Position numbers and translations under genes: made by a program. Positions 1-9,271 of a DNA stretch of 64,000 nucleotides are shown piece after piece. Position 1 is the first letter of the stretch. Each line of letters begins with the position of its first letter. The DNA comes from Cellvibrio sp. 79. Its GTDB lineage: Bacteria > Pseudomonadota > Gammaproteobacteria > Pseudomonadales > Cellvibrionaceae. Location of the stretch: positions 361,028 to 425,027 of the forward strand of contig MVDH01000001.1 in the NCBI GenBank assembly GCA_003056245.1, read 5' to 3'. Below the pieces are notes generated by a model that made no database searches, had not been told where the DNA came from, and saw nothing but the letters and a program-made list of their open reading frames with translations.

Positions 1-766
1 CAATATTATTGTGTCGCCGCTCAGCCGCGCGCTGACATTCTTTGCACTGGGTCCGGTGGTGGTCGCGCGCAATCGGCTCGTCACCCAGGCAACCACTGGT
101 AAAGGTCTGGACGTGATTGCAACGACGGTATTGCATGGAAATCTCGGCATCAGCAATGAATGGACGCTGGGATTGTTGTTGCTGTGGATTTTAAAACTCG
201 GCGGCAAACTGCCTGTTAATGACAACATGCCCAACCTTTGTACGCTGTCAAAAACCTTCGGGGCAATTAATCTTTTTGTGCAACCACCCACCTTGTGGCC
301 GCCACTTTCACGCAATTGGTTTACCGGAAAAACATTGTTTACCGAAAACCAGGTTTCACTGGATGTCACCAACGAGCCGCTCGCTTTTGCGTTGAGTTCG
401 ATTGCGCTGTTCTCACTCGATGATATTGGTTTTACCGATAACCAACTCGAATTGAGCTCAACGAATTTTTTCCTGATCGCTAATGCCATTATCGGTGCGG
501 GCAGCGTGCGCGTTGCGGATAATCGTTTTGCAGAAACCTGGATGCGCGCATTTTTCTCCGGCTTTTTTGTCGGTGCCATGAATACCACCACCGACAACCA
601 ATCCACCCATTGCCTGAAAGCTTTCGCACCACAGCCGAATATGCTGGTGTTAAAAGACAATATCAGCTTGTCCGAATTTTTCTGCCCTGGTGCCTGTGGT
701 GATAAACGTGCAGCAGTAGCTGAACCTAATGAAAATGTCACCGTGGTGACAGGAGGCAAGCAATGA
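1..766 (+). CDS. C-terminal part of a beta-solenoid-like protein (5' end outside window)
   Basis: The frame is already open at base 2, and the first GTG at 11 has no ribosome binding site, so this is the end of a gene that begins left of the window. About 254 residues are visible. They show short hydrophobic strands separated by polar turns carrying the pattern (T/A/K)DN (TDNQ, ADNR, TDNQ, KDN), which suggests a right-handed beta-helix or similar solenoid. No catalytic motif, signal peptide or membrane segment is visible in this part. Its stop overlaps the next start by 4 bases (ATGA), so the two genes are translationally coupled. Together with the downstream DUF4157 gene this suggests an accessory or cargo gene of an injection-system locus; that role is inference. 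The family was not recognised with certainty. Confidence 0.6.
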   Translation, partial: NIIVSPLSRALTFFALGPVVVARNRLVTQATTGKGLDVIATTVLHGNLGISNEWTLGLLLLWILKLGGKLPVNDNMPNLCTLSKTFGAINLFVQPPTLWPPLSRNWFTGKTLFTENQVSLDVTNEPLAFALSSIALFSLDDIGFTDNQLELSSTNFFLIANAIIGAGSVRVADNRFAETWMRAFFSGFFVGAMNTTTDNQSTHCLKAFAPQPNMLVLKDNISLSEFFCPGACGDKRAAVAEPNENVTVVTGGKQ

Positions 767-1722
767 TCAGCAAATCCAAAAATAACGGACGCTCTACTTT
801 CATCGCCGACAATATTGAAGCGGAAACGATTCGCAAACAATTTATCGAGGCACCGTTAAATGCCGCGCGCCAATCCTCCATTCATTTGGGTCTGGATTTG
901 TTGGATTTTATGAGTGCATTGCCCGATGCCTTTATCGCCGCTGAAGAGCGTGAATTAAAACGGTTATCGCGCACATCCAAAGACAAAAATGATTTGCGCA
1001 TTGAACAATTGAAGCTTTCCATTGAACGCACCCGGTTAATTCGCGATAACGCTAATGTGGGAAAATCCCGGATTGATCGCGCACTGGTTGCACTCTCGGA
1101 AGAGGGCAATATTTTTCACGGCTTTGTATCGGATACCAATGCGAATCCGCGCGCAGGGCTTACTGTGCGAATCACTGTTGCACGGGAAAATGAAAGCGGT
1201 ACATCGCGTTCAGCAATTACTGATGACGATGGTTATTTCAGTATTTCGCTTGGTAGCGACAAAACCTCATCTACCAAACGCAATAATTTAAATCGCCAAA
1301 AAATGTCCGGTAAGTTGGCTGATTTGTTTGCAACACAAAACAATGCGACCAGTACAAATAATACAACCGGCACTCCCAATACCAATGCAGAAGCAGTAAC
1401 AAATGAGGGCAATGACGTTTTGGCGGAGGTTACGATTTTTAATGAGCGTGAGTTGGTTTATCAAGACGAAGTACCGTTGATTATTAGTGAAGGGACGGCT
1501 TACCGCGAATATGTCGTTGACATAAAATCCAGTGATGCGCAACGTTATGTCGGTAATGTATTAACCCGTGAATTACACGACACACAGAAACTCACCAAAA
1601 ATTGCCAGTTTGATGAAATCAAAACCTACCAGCGTGTTCCCTTTGCCAGTACCGATGAAGCGGAAGCGAATGGTTTTGATTATTGCGCGTATTGTTTTGG
1701 CAAGGAGAAATCCAGACGTTAA
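763..1722 (+). CDS. Carboxypeptidase regulatory-like domain protein with C-terminal CxxC motif
   Basis: 319 residues, starting inside the stop of the previous gene. Residues 1-110 are charged and mostly helical. Residues 115-165 resemble a carboxypeptidase-regulatory-like beta-sandwich (GNIFHGFVSD, then DDDGYFSISLG), and matching strands return at about 220-255 after an Asn/Thr-rich low-complexity insert at about 190-215. The C-terminus (C281, then an F-x-S-T-x-E-A-x-x-x-G-F segment ending C308-x-x-C311) recalls the zinc-binding tip of Ada-type proteins, though only three cysteines are present. There is no signal peptide. Such proteins are found beside eCIS_core proteins; a structural or adaptor role in a contractile-injection or effector locus is inferred from position only. 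An 86-base gap separates it from the DUF4157 gene. Confidence 0.65.
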   Translation: MISKSKNNGRSTFIADNIEAETIRKQFIEAPLNAARQSSIHLGLDLLDFMSALPDAFIAAEERELKRLSRTSKDKNDLRIEQLKLSIERTRLIRDNANVGKSRIDRALVALSEEGNIFHGFVSDTNANPRAGLTVRITVARENESGTSRSAITDDDGYFSISLGSDKTSSTKRNNLNRQKMSGKLADLFATQNNATSTNNTTGTPNTNAEAVTNEGNDVLAEVTIFNERELVYQDEVPLIISEGTAYREYVVDIKSSDAQRYVGNVLTRELHDTQKLTKNCQFDEIKTYQRVPFASTDEAEANGFDYCAYCFGKEKSRR

Positions 1723-1808
1723 TGTATGAAGAAATATCAGGTGGTAAATAGTCGATGTAACAGCACAATCATGGCCACAATCTGCAATTTTTTTGACAGG
1801 AGACGAAC

Positions 1809-2762
1809 ATGCGATTGATCGAAAAAACTCAAATGGGTGAGCTGGCAAAAGCGAGTAAGCCGAGCCAGAAACCAGCATCATCGGTGACGCAAACGTCGTC
1901 AAAAGGCGGTTGTACCTGCGGCGGCACTTGTCCGCGTTGCAAAAGCAAACTGGCCGGAACAAAAATCAGCGCTCCCGGCGACAAGCATGAGCAAGACGCT
2001 GATCAAATAGCTGAAAAAATGCTCGGTACAACAACCGAAAAAAAGAATTCTGTCACCACTGAAAATGTGCAAAGTAGCAGTTCCGTAACGTACGCTGGTG
2101 ATAACCAAATTGGCTTATCGGGGCAACCACTAAGCCCGGAATTACGCGCCCGGTTTGAATCCGGTTCCGGTGCGGATTTTTCCCAGGTCCGGCTTCACAC
2201 AGGTATCGAAGCCCAGGCATTGGCTGCACCTTTGCACGCAGAGGCTTTTACGCTCGGGCGCAATATCGTCATCGGCGATCCAAATTTCCAGGCGTCGTCG
2301 CCTGCAGGAAAAAATTTACTAGCCCATGAGTTGGCCCATACCATCCAGCAGGGCGCTGCACCGCATCCCGCTATGAGCACAACGGTTGCCGCACCGATGA
2401 TCATGCGCCGATTAATCAGAACGGCACCAATTAGTTTTTTATGTGGTGGCTCCGATCCGTTTATTCGCAGTCCGAATAGCGGTTTCATGCATTTGAATTC
2501 CGGGGAAACATCTATTTCCATCAACACCAGTATCCGTTGGGACCGGCCGGGATGCAGCGGCGATATTTTTTTCACCCTGAAGCGACATCGGTCCCTTATC
2601 TGGGACGCCGATGAAGGCGAGAGAACAATGCCGGTAGGTACTGGCGGCTCTGCAACCTGGTCGGGCCTGGAAGAAAATGCCGATTATTATTTTGAAATCC
2701 GCTCTACCAATTCCAATCCCAATTGCTGTTTAACGGGAAGTTTTGATGTGAATACGCCGTGA
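1809..2762 (+). CDS. eCIS_core (DUF4157) domain protein with HELAH motif
   Basis: 317 residues with a good ribosome binding site (AGGAGA) 6 bases before the ATG. Residues 35-44 hold a four-cysteine cluster (C35, C37, C41, C44) that could bind metal. Residues about 105-182 form the eCIS_core/DUF4157 domain: LSPELRARFESGSG, then FSQVRLHTG, AFTLGRNIVIG and the zincin-like HELAHTIQQ with H173, E174 and H177. In established examples this domain marks proteins associated with extracellular contractile injection systems or polymorphic toxins and may act as a peptidase. Residues 205-317 look like an all-beta, fibronectin-III-like domain with several cysteines, and no known toxin domain is recognisable. 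It lacks a signal peptide, which fits loading into a particle. No tail, sheath or baseplate gene is inside the window. Confidence 0.75.
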   Translation: MRLIEKTQMGELAKASKPSQKPASSVTQTSSKGGCTCGGTCPRCKSKLAGTKISAPGDKHEQDADQIAEKMLGTTTEKKNSVTTENVQSSSSVTYAGDNQIGLSGQPLSPELRARFESGSGADFSQVRLHTGIEAQALAAPLHAEAFTLGRNIVIGDPNFQASSPAGKNLLAHELAHTIQQGAAPHPAMSTTVAAPMIMRRLIRTAPISFLCGGSDPFIRSPNSGFMHLNSGETSISINTSIRWDRPGCSGDIFFTLKRHRSLIWDADEGERTMPVGTGGSATWSGLEENADYYFEIRSTNSNPNCCLTGSFDVNTP

Positions 2763-3089
2763 TATTTTTTTCAAGAAGATAAAAAACGTTTGATATTGAC
2801 ACGCACAAAATCTTTTTAATGTTCGGCATTTTCCAAAGTTTTGGTTGATTGTTGAGGCCGGTAAATAAATGTAGTGAATGAGGAGCAACGGAGTAGCTTT
2901 GCGAGAAGGTATGATGTTATTTTAAGCTTTTCGGGTTTGATCTATGCTTTGGTAGCTTGCCTCCTAATACACAGGATGACTGATAATACACAGGATGACT
3001 GATAATACACAGCATGACTGAATTAGCAAAACTTGAATATTTAAAATGTTTACCTTTCGTAAAGCCAGTTAAAAACAAGGAGTACATGT
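2763..3089. other. 327-base gap between the DUF4157 gene and the next gene
   Basis: AT-rich spacer without a supportable gene. It contains the three-copy 19-base tandem repeat at 2965-3021 and ends in the ribosome binding site of the next gene (AAGGAG before 3090). No clear terminator hairpin follows the DUF4157 stop. Confidence 0.5.
2965..3021 (+). repeat. Tandem repeat, 19-base unit, three copies
   Basis: Three adjoining copies of the unit TAATACACAGGATGACTGA at 2965-2983, 2984-3002 and 3003-3021. The first two are identical and the third differs at one base (G to C). The array sits about 70 bases upstream of the next start codon, so it could be a repeated protein-binding site or simple slippage. 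Confidence 0.9.
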
Positions 3090-3536
3090 ATGTTAAAAAG
3101 AGTTTTATTTCTGCCTGCCATTGTTTTCCCGCCAAAGTCCTTCGCTGATTCTCTAACTTGCGGTGGATCGGTTATTGAGGTTGTGGATGCTCCATCAGCA
3201 GCAGCCCCATATTTCCAATTGATGATTAAGAGTGACTTGATCAATAGAAACTACAAATTTGAAATACAGAAAGATAATCTATTTGTCCGCTGCGAAGAAA
3301 CAAAACAAGGGGTGCCAATTCTTCTCATTAATCATTTTTGCGGGGGTAGTGGTTGTGCCGATTTTGGTAACTTTGGAATTATTGAAGTGGAAACTGGCGC
3401 AATACTTCTTGAACCAGACCAGCCTTTCGATGGAAATAAAGAAAAGGCCGAGGAAATCATGGGGCGATATATTGGGGAATTTACCTGCTCCGCTAATAAT
3501 GAAATTTGTATGCATTCAAAAATAGAGTTGGGTTAA
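3090..3536 (+). CDS. Small secreted cysteine-rich protein of unknown function
   Basis: 148 residues with an AAGGAG ribosome binding site 7 bases before ATG. Residues 1-19 look like a signal peptide (positive Lys-Arg, hydrophobic core, then SFA-D), giving a mature periplasmic or secreted protein of about 129 residues. Six cysteines follow (in TCGG, VRCE, FCGGSGC, FTC and EIC contexts), enough for three disulfides, which supports export. No family was recognised. Base composition is more AT-rich than the housekeeping genes and the flanking gaps are long, so it may be an acquired single gene. The tandem repeat lies just upstream. Confidence 0.6.
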   Translation: MLKRVLFLPAIVFPPKSFADSLTCGGSVIEVVDAPSAAAPYFQLMIKSDLINRNYKFEIQKDNLFVRCEETKQGVPILLINHFCGGSGCADFGNFGIIEVETGAILLEPDQPFDGNKEKAEEIMGRYIGEFTCSANNEICMHSKIELG

Positions 3537-3713
3537 CAAAAATAATTAACAAAAAATCATAAATCAGTTTTTGCTCGATAGCAGAGCCGTAACTCCGCAT
3601 GATATTAAAATCATCATAAGTGAAAAGATGAACTTCAAAACTTCCCGCTTGTCGTCATATAGGGTATGCACTGATTTATAGAAGTGAATGTGGCTTTATT
3701 GTGGAGGTTCACA

Positions 3714-4115
3714 ATGACATATATTGATTGTTTCCTGACTCCTGTTCCTCGTACAAATAAAACAAGTTACGAAAAGCTTGCACGGATTTCTTCTGATGTG
3801 GTGCGCGAATATGGTGCGTTGCGAGTTGTGGAGTGCTGGCTGGATGAAACGGGTACAAATACTTCGACATATCATGCAGATAATGCGCGACAACCTGCGA
3901 ATAATTACGGAACTATGACAGCGGCGGCCGGTGCTAACAATGATGAAACCGTAGTGATGTCGTGGATTGAGTGGCCTGATAAACGTAGCCGGGATGAAGG
4001 TATGCAGAAGGTTATGTCTGATGCGCGTATGCAGTTCGATAATATGGAACCGGTGTTTGATGGCACTCGTCTAATTGCAGCAGGGTTTCGCCCCATGCTG
4101 GATCATTCCGGTTAA
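3714..4115 (+). CDS. DUF1428 (YbaA-like) family protein
   Basis: 133 residues from the ATG at 3714, chosen because GTGGAGG precedes it by 5 bases; an in-frame ATG at 3684 lacks such a site. The order of motifs matches E. coli YbaA: YIDCFLTPVP at the N-terminus, YGALRVVECW, ETVVMSWIEWPD, then the VMSDARM segment and VFDGTRLIAAGF near the end. This family is a small ferredoxin-like (dimeric alpha-beta barrel type) fold of unknown biochemical role and is cytoplasmic. It stands alone here with gaps of about 180 and 270 bases, so no pathway can be assigned from context. Confidence 0.85.
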   Translation: MTYIDCFLTPVPRTNKTSYEKLARISSDVVREYGALRVVECWLDETGTNTSTYHADNARQPANNYGTMTAAAGANNDETVVMSWIEWPDKRSRDEGMQKVMSDARMQFDNMEPVFDGTRLIAAGFRPMLDHSG

Positions 4116-4389
4116 TGCCTCATCTTGCGGATGTGTTAATTAAAATCATACTGCCTGCATTTTTGCTCAACGTAATATTGTGGTTTGGTATTACCAGCGC
4201 CGATTAAATTATTCGTTAATATCCCCCTTTACAGGTTTATGTCATCTTGTCGCGTAAGGCTACTGTCGGAAAAATGCGTTCCGCTTTATAGTGCTTCGCT
4301 ATTTCATTTGTTTGTGTAGTTCTGATGAGTGCGTATATCCGGCTAACCAAAACGCCCGCTTCATATTGAACATTACCGAGTAATTAAAC

Positions 4390-6459
4390 ATGGTTAACGA
4401 GCATGAACATCTCGCTGAGTCAGTGCGTTTAAATTGGGAATCTTTATTCTCACTGGTGGAGCGGGCGCCTTTTGGTTTATATATTATCGATTCGACTTTC
4501 CGTATTTCATTGATGAATGCCGAATCAAAAAAACGCGCATTTCGAAATGTTAATCCGGTAATAGGACGTGATTTTGCCGAAGCTATTCGCGTGCTTTGGC
4601 CTGAAGATGTGGCTGTGTCAATCATTAATAAATTTCGCCACACGCTGGATTCCGGTGAGCCTTTTTTCTCACTTGATTACATTGAACCGCGGGCTGACAT
4701 TGATGCAGTGGAAGCTTATGAGTGGGAGCTACATCGCATTACTCTTCCTGATGGTAAATACGGTGTTGTGTGTTATTTCTACGATTCGACGCAATTAAGG
4801 GAATCCGAACAGGCGTTGCGCCGCAATGAAACCTGGTTAAAAGGCCAAAAGGAAGCCTTTATGGCATCCATTAACGGTGCACCGCTGGAAGAATCCCTGG
4901 ACATGCTGATTCGTTGTGCAATCAATTTCATGGATGACGGTGGGAGGGCTTCGTTTTTCCTCCTTAATCCTGAAGGCAAAACTATTAATCACGTTACCGG
5001 GATGGGCGACGAATACACGCGTGCAATAGGGGATTTTCCAGTAGGCCCGGATTCTATTGGCTGTGGTCTGGCTGCTCATCGGGGAACGCCATTAATTTAT
5101 CCGGATGTGGATGCAGATCCTGATTGGACCCGGCATTTATGGATTGCACGTCGCTTTGATTTCCGGGCGACCTGGTCATTTCCGGTACGGATCACCGGCG
5201 GAAAAATTGTCGGTACGTTTTGCATGTATTATCGGCAACCACGCGATGCAGTGGCGCGTGACATGGAGATTGCCAGTACGCTTACCAATGCTGCTGCCGT
5301 GATCATGGTGCATCATTTAGCGATGCAAGAGCGAATTCGAACGGAGCAATTTTTGCGTGAGGCGGATCATCGCAAAAATGAATTTCTTGCATTGCTCGCT
5401 CATGAGTTACGTAATCCGTTGGCCGCGATTCGCAATGCCGGGCAAATTTTATTGCGTGCAAATGGTGACGCACAAACGTCGCGTTTAGCGGCAGAAATTT
5501 TAAATCGACAAGTGGACCATATGGTTCGACAAGTGGACGATTTGCTTGATGTGAATCGTATTACCCAAGGCAAAATTGAGCTTAGAAAAGAAGATATCGA
5601 TCTGACACAAATTATTAGCCATGCTATCGAAACGAGCCGTTCGCTATTCGAGGAGCTTGATCAGGAACTGATTGTAACTCTACCCACTGATTCAATTTGT
5701 ATTCATGGCGATCCTATTCGTTTAACACAAGTGATTAGCAACCTTCTGAACAACGCGAGTAAATTTACGCGGAAAGGTGGAAAGATCTGGCTTAATATCG
5801 AATTGGTCAATTATGTGGCGGTGATTCGTGTTCGCGATAATGGTATTGGCATTGCAGAATCTGATTTGAAACAGATTTTTGAAATGTTTGTGCAGTTGGA
5901 TAAGTCACTGGAGCGCACTCGTAACGGATTGGGCCTGGGGCTGGCGTTAGTGAAAAGTTTGGTTGATATGCACGATGGTACAGTGGAGGCGCGTAGCGAA
6001 GGAACGGGTTGTGGCAGCGAGTTTGTTATCACGCTTCCGGTTTTGTCCGGGCGAGTTCCCGCACACCCAATGATTGAACAAGGTGGTGCATCTAACAATG
6101 TCGATTCGCTACGCATATTGATTGCTGATGACAATCTTGATTCCGCCAACAGCCTTGCTGCGCTCCTTGAATTAATTGGCCATGAAATAGAAGTTGCCCA
6201 CGATGGGCTCGAGGCAATAACAAAAGCGGAGGCGTTTGATCCGGATCTAATTTTGTTGGATATCGGCATGCCGGAAGTGAATGGTTATGAAGCAGCTCGT
6301 CGAATTCGCAAAGCGCGTAAAGAAGGTTTCAAATTGGTAGCCTTGACCGGTATGAGCCAGGAGGAAGACCGGCGCCTCTCGCTGGAGGCCGGTTTTGATG
6401 CGCATTTAATCAAGCCGGTAGATCTTGCATCGCTGACTGAATTTCTAATTAGAAATTAG
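4390..6459 (+). CDS. Orphan hybrid sensor histidine kinase (PAS-GAF-HisKA-HATPase-REC)
   Basis: 689 residues, soluble, with no membrane segment. Order: a PAS-like domain at about 15-135 (LFSLVERAPFGLYIIDS), a GAF domain at about 155-305, and HisKA at about 325-395 with the H-box HELRNPLAAI and phospho-acceptor His338. The HATPase_c domain at about 440-550 shows the N-box NLLNNASKF, DNGIGI and GLGLGLALVKSL. A receiver domain at about 575-689 has the phospho-acceptor Asp624 in ILLDIGMPEVNG. Presumably a cytoplasmic ligand or light/redox-type signal sensed by PAS or GAF drives autophosphorylation and internal transfer to REC. No DNA-binding output or partner regulator is adjacent, so the downstream target is unknown. 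The arabinanase gene follows 443 bases downstream; a link is speculative. Confidence 0.9.
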   Translation: MVNEHEHLAESVRLNWESLFSLVERAPFGLYIIDSTFRISLMNAESKKRAFRNVNPVIGRDFAEAIRVLWPEDVAVSIINKFRHTLDSGEPFFSLDYIEPRADIDAVEAYEWELHRITLPDGKYGVVCYFYDSTQLRESEQALRRNETWLKGQKEAFMASINGAPLEESLDMLIRCAINFMDDGGRASFFLLNPEGKTINHVTGMGDEYTRAIGDFPVGPDSIGCGLAAHRGTPLIYPDVDADPDWTRHLWIARRFDFRATWSFPVRITGGKIVGTFCMYYRQPRDAVARDMEIASTLTNAAAVIMVHHLAMQERIRTEQFLREADHRKNEFLALLAHELRNPLAAIRNAGQILLRANGDAQTSRLAAEILNRQVDHMVRQVDDLLDVNRITQGKIELRKEDIDLTQIISHAIETSRSLFEELDQELIVTLPTDSICIHGDPIRLTQVISNLLNNASKFTRKGGKIWLNIELVNYVAVIRVRDNGIGIAESDLKQIFEMFVQLDKSLERTRNGLGLGLALVKSLVDMHDGTVEARSEGTGCGSEFVITLPVLSGRVPAHPMIEQGGASNNVDSLRILIADDNLDSANSLAALLELIGHEIEVAHDGLEAITKAEAFDPDLILLDIGMPEVNGYEAARRIRKARKEGFKLVALTGMSQEEDRRLSLEAGFDAHLIKPVDLASLTEFLIRN

Positions 6460-6902
6460 TTTCTATATGACAGCGCGCAGGAGCAACATCGCCTATCGTA
6501 TCAATTTTTATGAAGCAGAAAATTTTTGAGCTCGTTTAAAACACATCTAAATCTACCTTATACAATTTTTTATTAATGAAAATAAGTTTCCATATAAAAA
6601 ATAAGATCGTAAATATCTTTAATTTATCTTATAAAATTATAAAAAATATGCACTACTTCAATGTTGTCCTTTCTATTTAACCAGTTCGTACTCGTCATTT
6701 ACCGGATAATTGCTCAATCTGAGCAGAGCTACAACAGTCCTTCGCGATAATTATGCTGTATATCGATGTTGATAATTTATCTATAAAAACAACTGATTGG
6801 ATATCTGCCATTTGCGGCGATGTTGGTAATTCGGGCGATGCCATCAAGTTTGGGTATTTGTGCTTCCCAATAAAATTATCGAATACGATGGCGAGAATAA
6901 CC
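6460..6902. other. 443-base AT-rich gap upstream of the arabinanase gene
   Basis: No supportable gene. The first 200 bases are very AT-rich with no strong terminator hairpin after the kinase stop. The open frame from 6753 into the arabinanase has no ribosome binding site and would place 50 non-signal residues before a good signal peptide, so it is taken as untranslated leader. The promoter of the arabinanase gene must lie here, but no operator could be named with confidence. Confidence 0.45.
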
Positions 6903-9245
6903 ATGAATAAAATATCTTTTGTAAAAGCAGGGCTATGGGGTATTGGCCTATTGTGTGCGAGTCAATCTGTCATGGCCGCATGTATTTATAAAATTTCCAG
7001 CGAATGGAGCACCGGTCTGATTGGTGAAATTACCGTTACCAATAATGGTTCCAACGCGGTGAATAGTTGGAGTGTAGGTTGGCAGTACGCTAATAATCGG
7101 GTAAGTGGTTCATGGAATGCTACTATCACCGGTAGTAACCCTTACGTTGCCAATAATTTAAATTGGAATGGTGGTTTGCAGCCGGGGCAGAGTGCAACGT
7201 TTGGAGTGCAAGTGGAAAAAAATGGAAGCACTGCGGACGTGCCCGTCATAACTGGAAGTTTATGCAACGGCGTTGTTTCATCTATTTCCAGCAGTGCACC
7301 GATAAGTTCTTCCAGATCTTCATCATCTGTATCTTCAAGTTCTTCGGTAATTGTTTCTTCATCGAAATCGAGTTCGCTACCTGTAAGCTCATCTTCAAAA
7401 TCCTCGTTATCAAGTTCTTCAGTATCAACCAATGTCAGTATTTTACTAGAAGAAAACCAAACAGGATTTTGTGCAGTCAATGGAACCATTGACAGTAATA
7501 ACGCCGGTTTTACCGGTGCTGGTTTTGCAAATTCAACCAATGCAGTTGGCGCAGGTGTGGATTGGTCAATCAATGTAAAAACGGCGGGCGCTTACCGTTT
7601 CAAATGGCGTTACGCGGCAACGGCGGCGCGCTCTGCGGATTTAATTATTGATGGAAATATTATTTCTTCCAATATTATTTTTCCCGCATCCGGTGCCTGG
7701 ACTACCTGGGTCGATAGTAATGCAATTAATCTAAACCTTGAAGCGGGCACACATAAAATACGTTTACAAGCGGCGGGTAGTGAAGGTCTGGTCAATGTGG
7801 ATAGTCTCACTGTTTCCGGTGCAAATTTAACACCTGCAAATTGCGATACGATTTCTACACCGATTAGTTTGGTTAATCCGAGCTTTACCAATATTGCGGT
7901 GCATGATCCATCAGTAATTTTTGCTAACAATCAATACTATGTTTTTGGTTCGCATTTATCTGTCGCAAAATCACCGGATCTTATGCGCTGGACACGCGTT
8001 GCTGAAGGTGTGAACTCCAGTAATTCCATCTTCAATAATGTGAATAGCGAACTTTCCGAAGCATTGTCCTGGGCGCAAACGACTACGCTCTGGGCTCCGG
8101 ATGTTGCATACGTTAACGGCCGTTATTTGATGTATTACAACGCGTGTAAAGGTGATTCACCGGTATCTGCGTTGGGTATTGCGTCATCATCAAAAATTGA
8201 AGGGCCGTATTCTGATAAAGGTTTGATTTTACGCTCGGGAATGTGGGGACAAATCAGTGAAGATGGAACAGTTTATAACGCGTTAGTGCATCCGAATACG
8301 GTTGATCCATCTGTTTTTTATGACAACAGCAACCGCTTGTGGATGATTTATGGTTCCTATTCCGGCGGCATTTTTATTATGCAATTAAATGCATCAACCG
8401 GATTTCCGCTCAGTGGCCAGGGCTATGGCAAACATTTAATGGGCGGCAATCATTCTGTGATTGAAGGCGCTTACGTGATTTATAGTCCTGAAACCAATTA
8501 TTACTACATGTTCGTTAGCTTCGGCGGGTTGGACGCAGCGGGTGGTTACAATATTCGCGTGTCTCGTTCAAGAAATCCGAATGGCCCTTATGTTGATGCA
8601 AAAGGCACTGACATGCGCAATGTTAAAGCGAATCCAAATGTGCCGTTGTTTGATACGGCGAGTCTTGCACCGCACGGCGTGAAATTAATGGGAAATTATG
8701 TATTCGCGAATACTAATAACCAATTGGGTTATGTTTCTCCTGGCCACAATTCTGCGTATCGCAAGCCTGCAACCGGCCAATACTTTTTGGTATTCCACAC
8801 ACGTTTCCCCGGCCGCGGTGAAGAGCACGAAGTGCGCACCCATGAATTTTTCTTTAATACGGAGGGTTGGCCGGTAGTATCTCCATTACGGTATGCAGAA
8901 AAAATCGATGCCAATGATCCGGCGCGTAGTCGATCTGCATTGGAAGCAGTTGCTGCTAATGAAATTCCCGGTACTTACCAATTGATTAATCACGGCAAAG
9001 AGATTTCAGCAACGATTAAATCTTCCAGCAACATTCAATTGGCAAGTGGTGGTGTAATTACCGGAACCTTGCCAGGTAGTTGGACATTTGATGCCAACAC
9101 CCGCGCGACAACTGTTGTGTTGGGTGGTATTACCTACCGCGGCGTTATATCGCGGCAGTGGAATCAGGTTCGCACCCGATTTGAAGTGACTTTCACGGCA
9201 TTGTCAGGAGATGGCACGGCGGTGTGGGGAATTAAATCCAATTAA
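6903..9245 (+). CDS. Secreted GH43 endo-arabinanase-like enzyme with CBM2 and CBM35-like modules
   Basis: 780 residues from the ATG at 6903, which begins a clear signal peptide (MNKISFVKAGLWG to VMA-A). Modules in order: CBM2 at about 26-115 (cellulose binding, with surface Trp residues), a Ser-rich linker at about 126-178, a CBM6/35-type module at about 180-310, a GH43 five-bladed propeller at about 325-650, and a C-terminal beta-barrel domain of the kind found on endo-1,5-alpha-L-arabinanases. The three GH43 acidic residues are visible: Asp335 (HDPSVIF), Asp468 (VDPSVFYD) and Glu521 (VIEGAY). It should cleave arabinan side chains of pectin outside the cell while anchored to cellulose. Single-gene unit closed by the terminator at 9272. 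The exact specificity (endo-arabinanase versus arabinofuranosidase) is inferred from the C-terminal domain. Confidence 0.9.
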   Translation: MNKISFVKAGLWGIGLLCASQSVMAACIYKISSEWSTGLIGEITVTNNGSNAVNSWSVGWQYANNRVSGSWNATITGSNPYVANNLNWNGGLQPGQSATFGVQVEKNGSTADVPVITGSLCNGVVSSISSSAPISSSRSSSSVSSSSSVIVSSSKSSSLPVSSSSKSSLSSSSVSTNVSILLEENQTGFCAVNGTIDSNNAGFTGAGFANSTNAVGAGVDWSINVKTAGAYRFKWRYAATAARSADLIIDGNIISSNIIFPASGAWTTWVDSNAINLNLEAGTHKIRLQAAGSEGLVNVDSLTVSGANLTPANCDTISTPISLVNPSFTNIAVHDPSVIFANNQYYVFGSHLSVAKSPDLMRWTRVAEGVNSSNSIFNNVNSELSEALSWAQTTTLWAPDVAYVNGRYLMYYNACKGDSPVSALGIASSSKIEGPYSDKGLILRSGMWGQISEDGTVYNALVHPNTVDPSVFYDNSNRLWMIYGSYSGGIFIMQLNASTGFPLSGQGYGKHLMGGNHSVIEGAYVIYSPETNYYYMFVSFGGLDAAGGYNIRVSRSRNPNGPYVDAKGTDMRNVKANPNVPLFDTASLAPHGVKLMGNYVFANTNNQLGYVSPGHNSAYRKPATGQYFLVFHTRFPGRGEEHEVRTHEFFFNTEGWPVVSPLRYAEKIDANDPARSRSALEAVAANEIPGTYQLINHGKEISATIKSSSNIQLASGGVITGTLPGSWTFDANTRATTVVLGGITYRGVISRQWNQVRTRFEVTFTALSGDGTAVWGIKSN

Positions 9246-9271
9246 TTGTTATTAGAAACGTTGGGAAAAAT

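Noticed and set aside
2965-3021. CRISPR-like array.
   Set aside because: Units adjoin without spacers; a plain tandem repeat.
6753-6902. Longer N-terminus for the arabinanase.
   Set aside because: The extra 50 residues would precede a good signal peptide and have no ribosome binding site.
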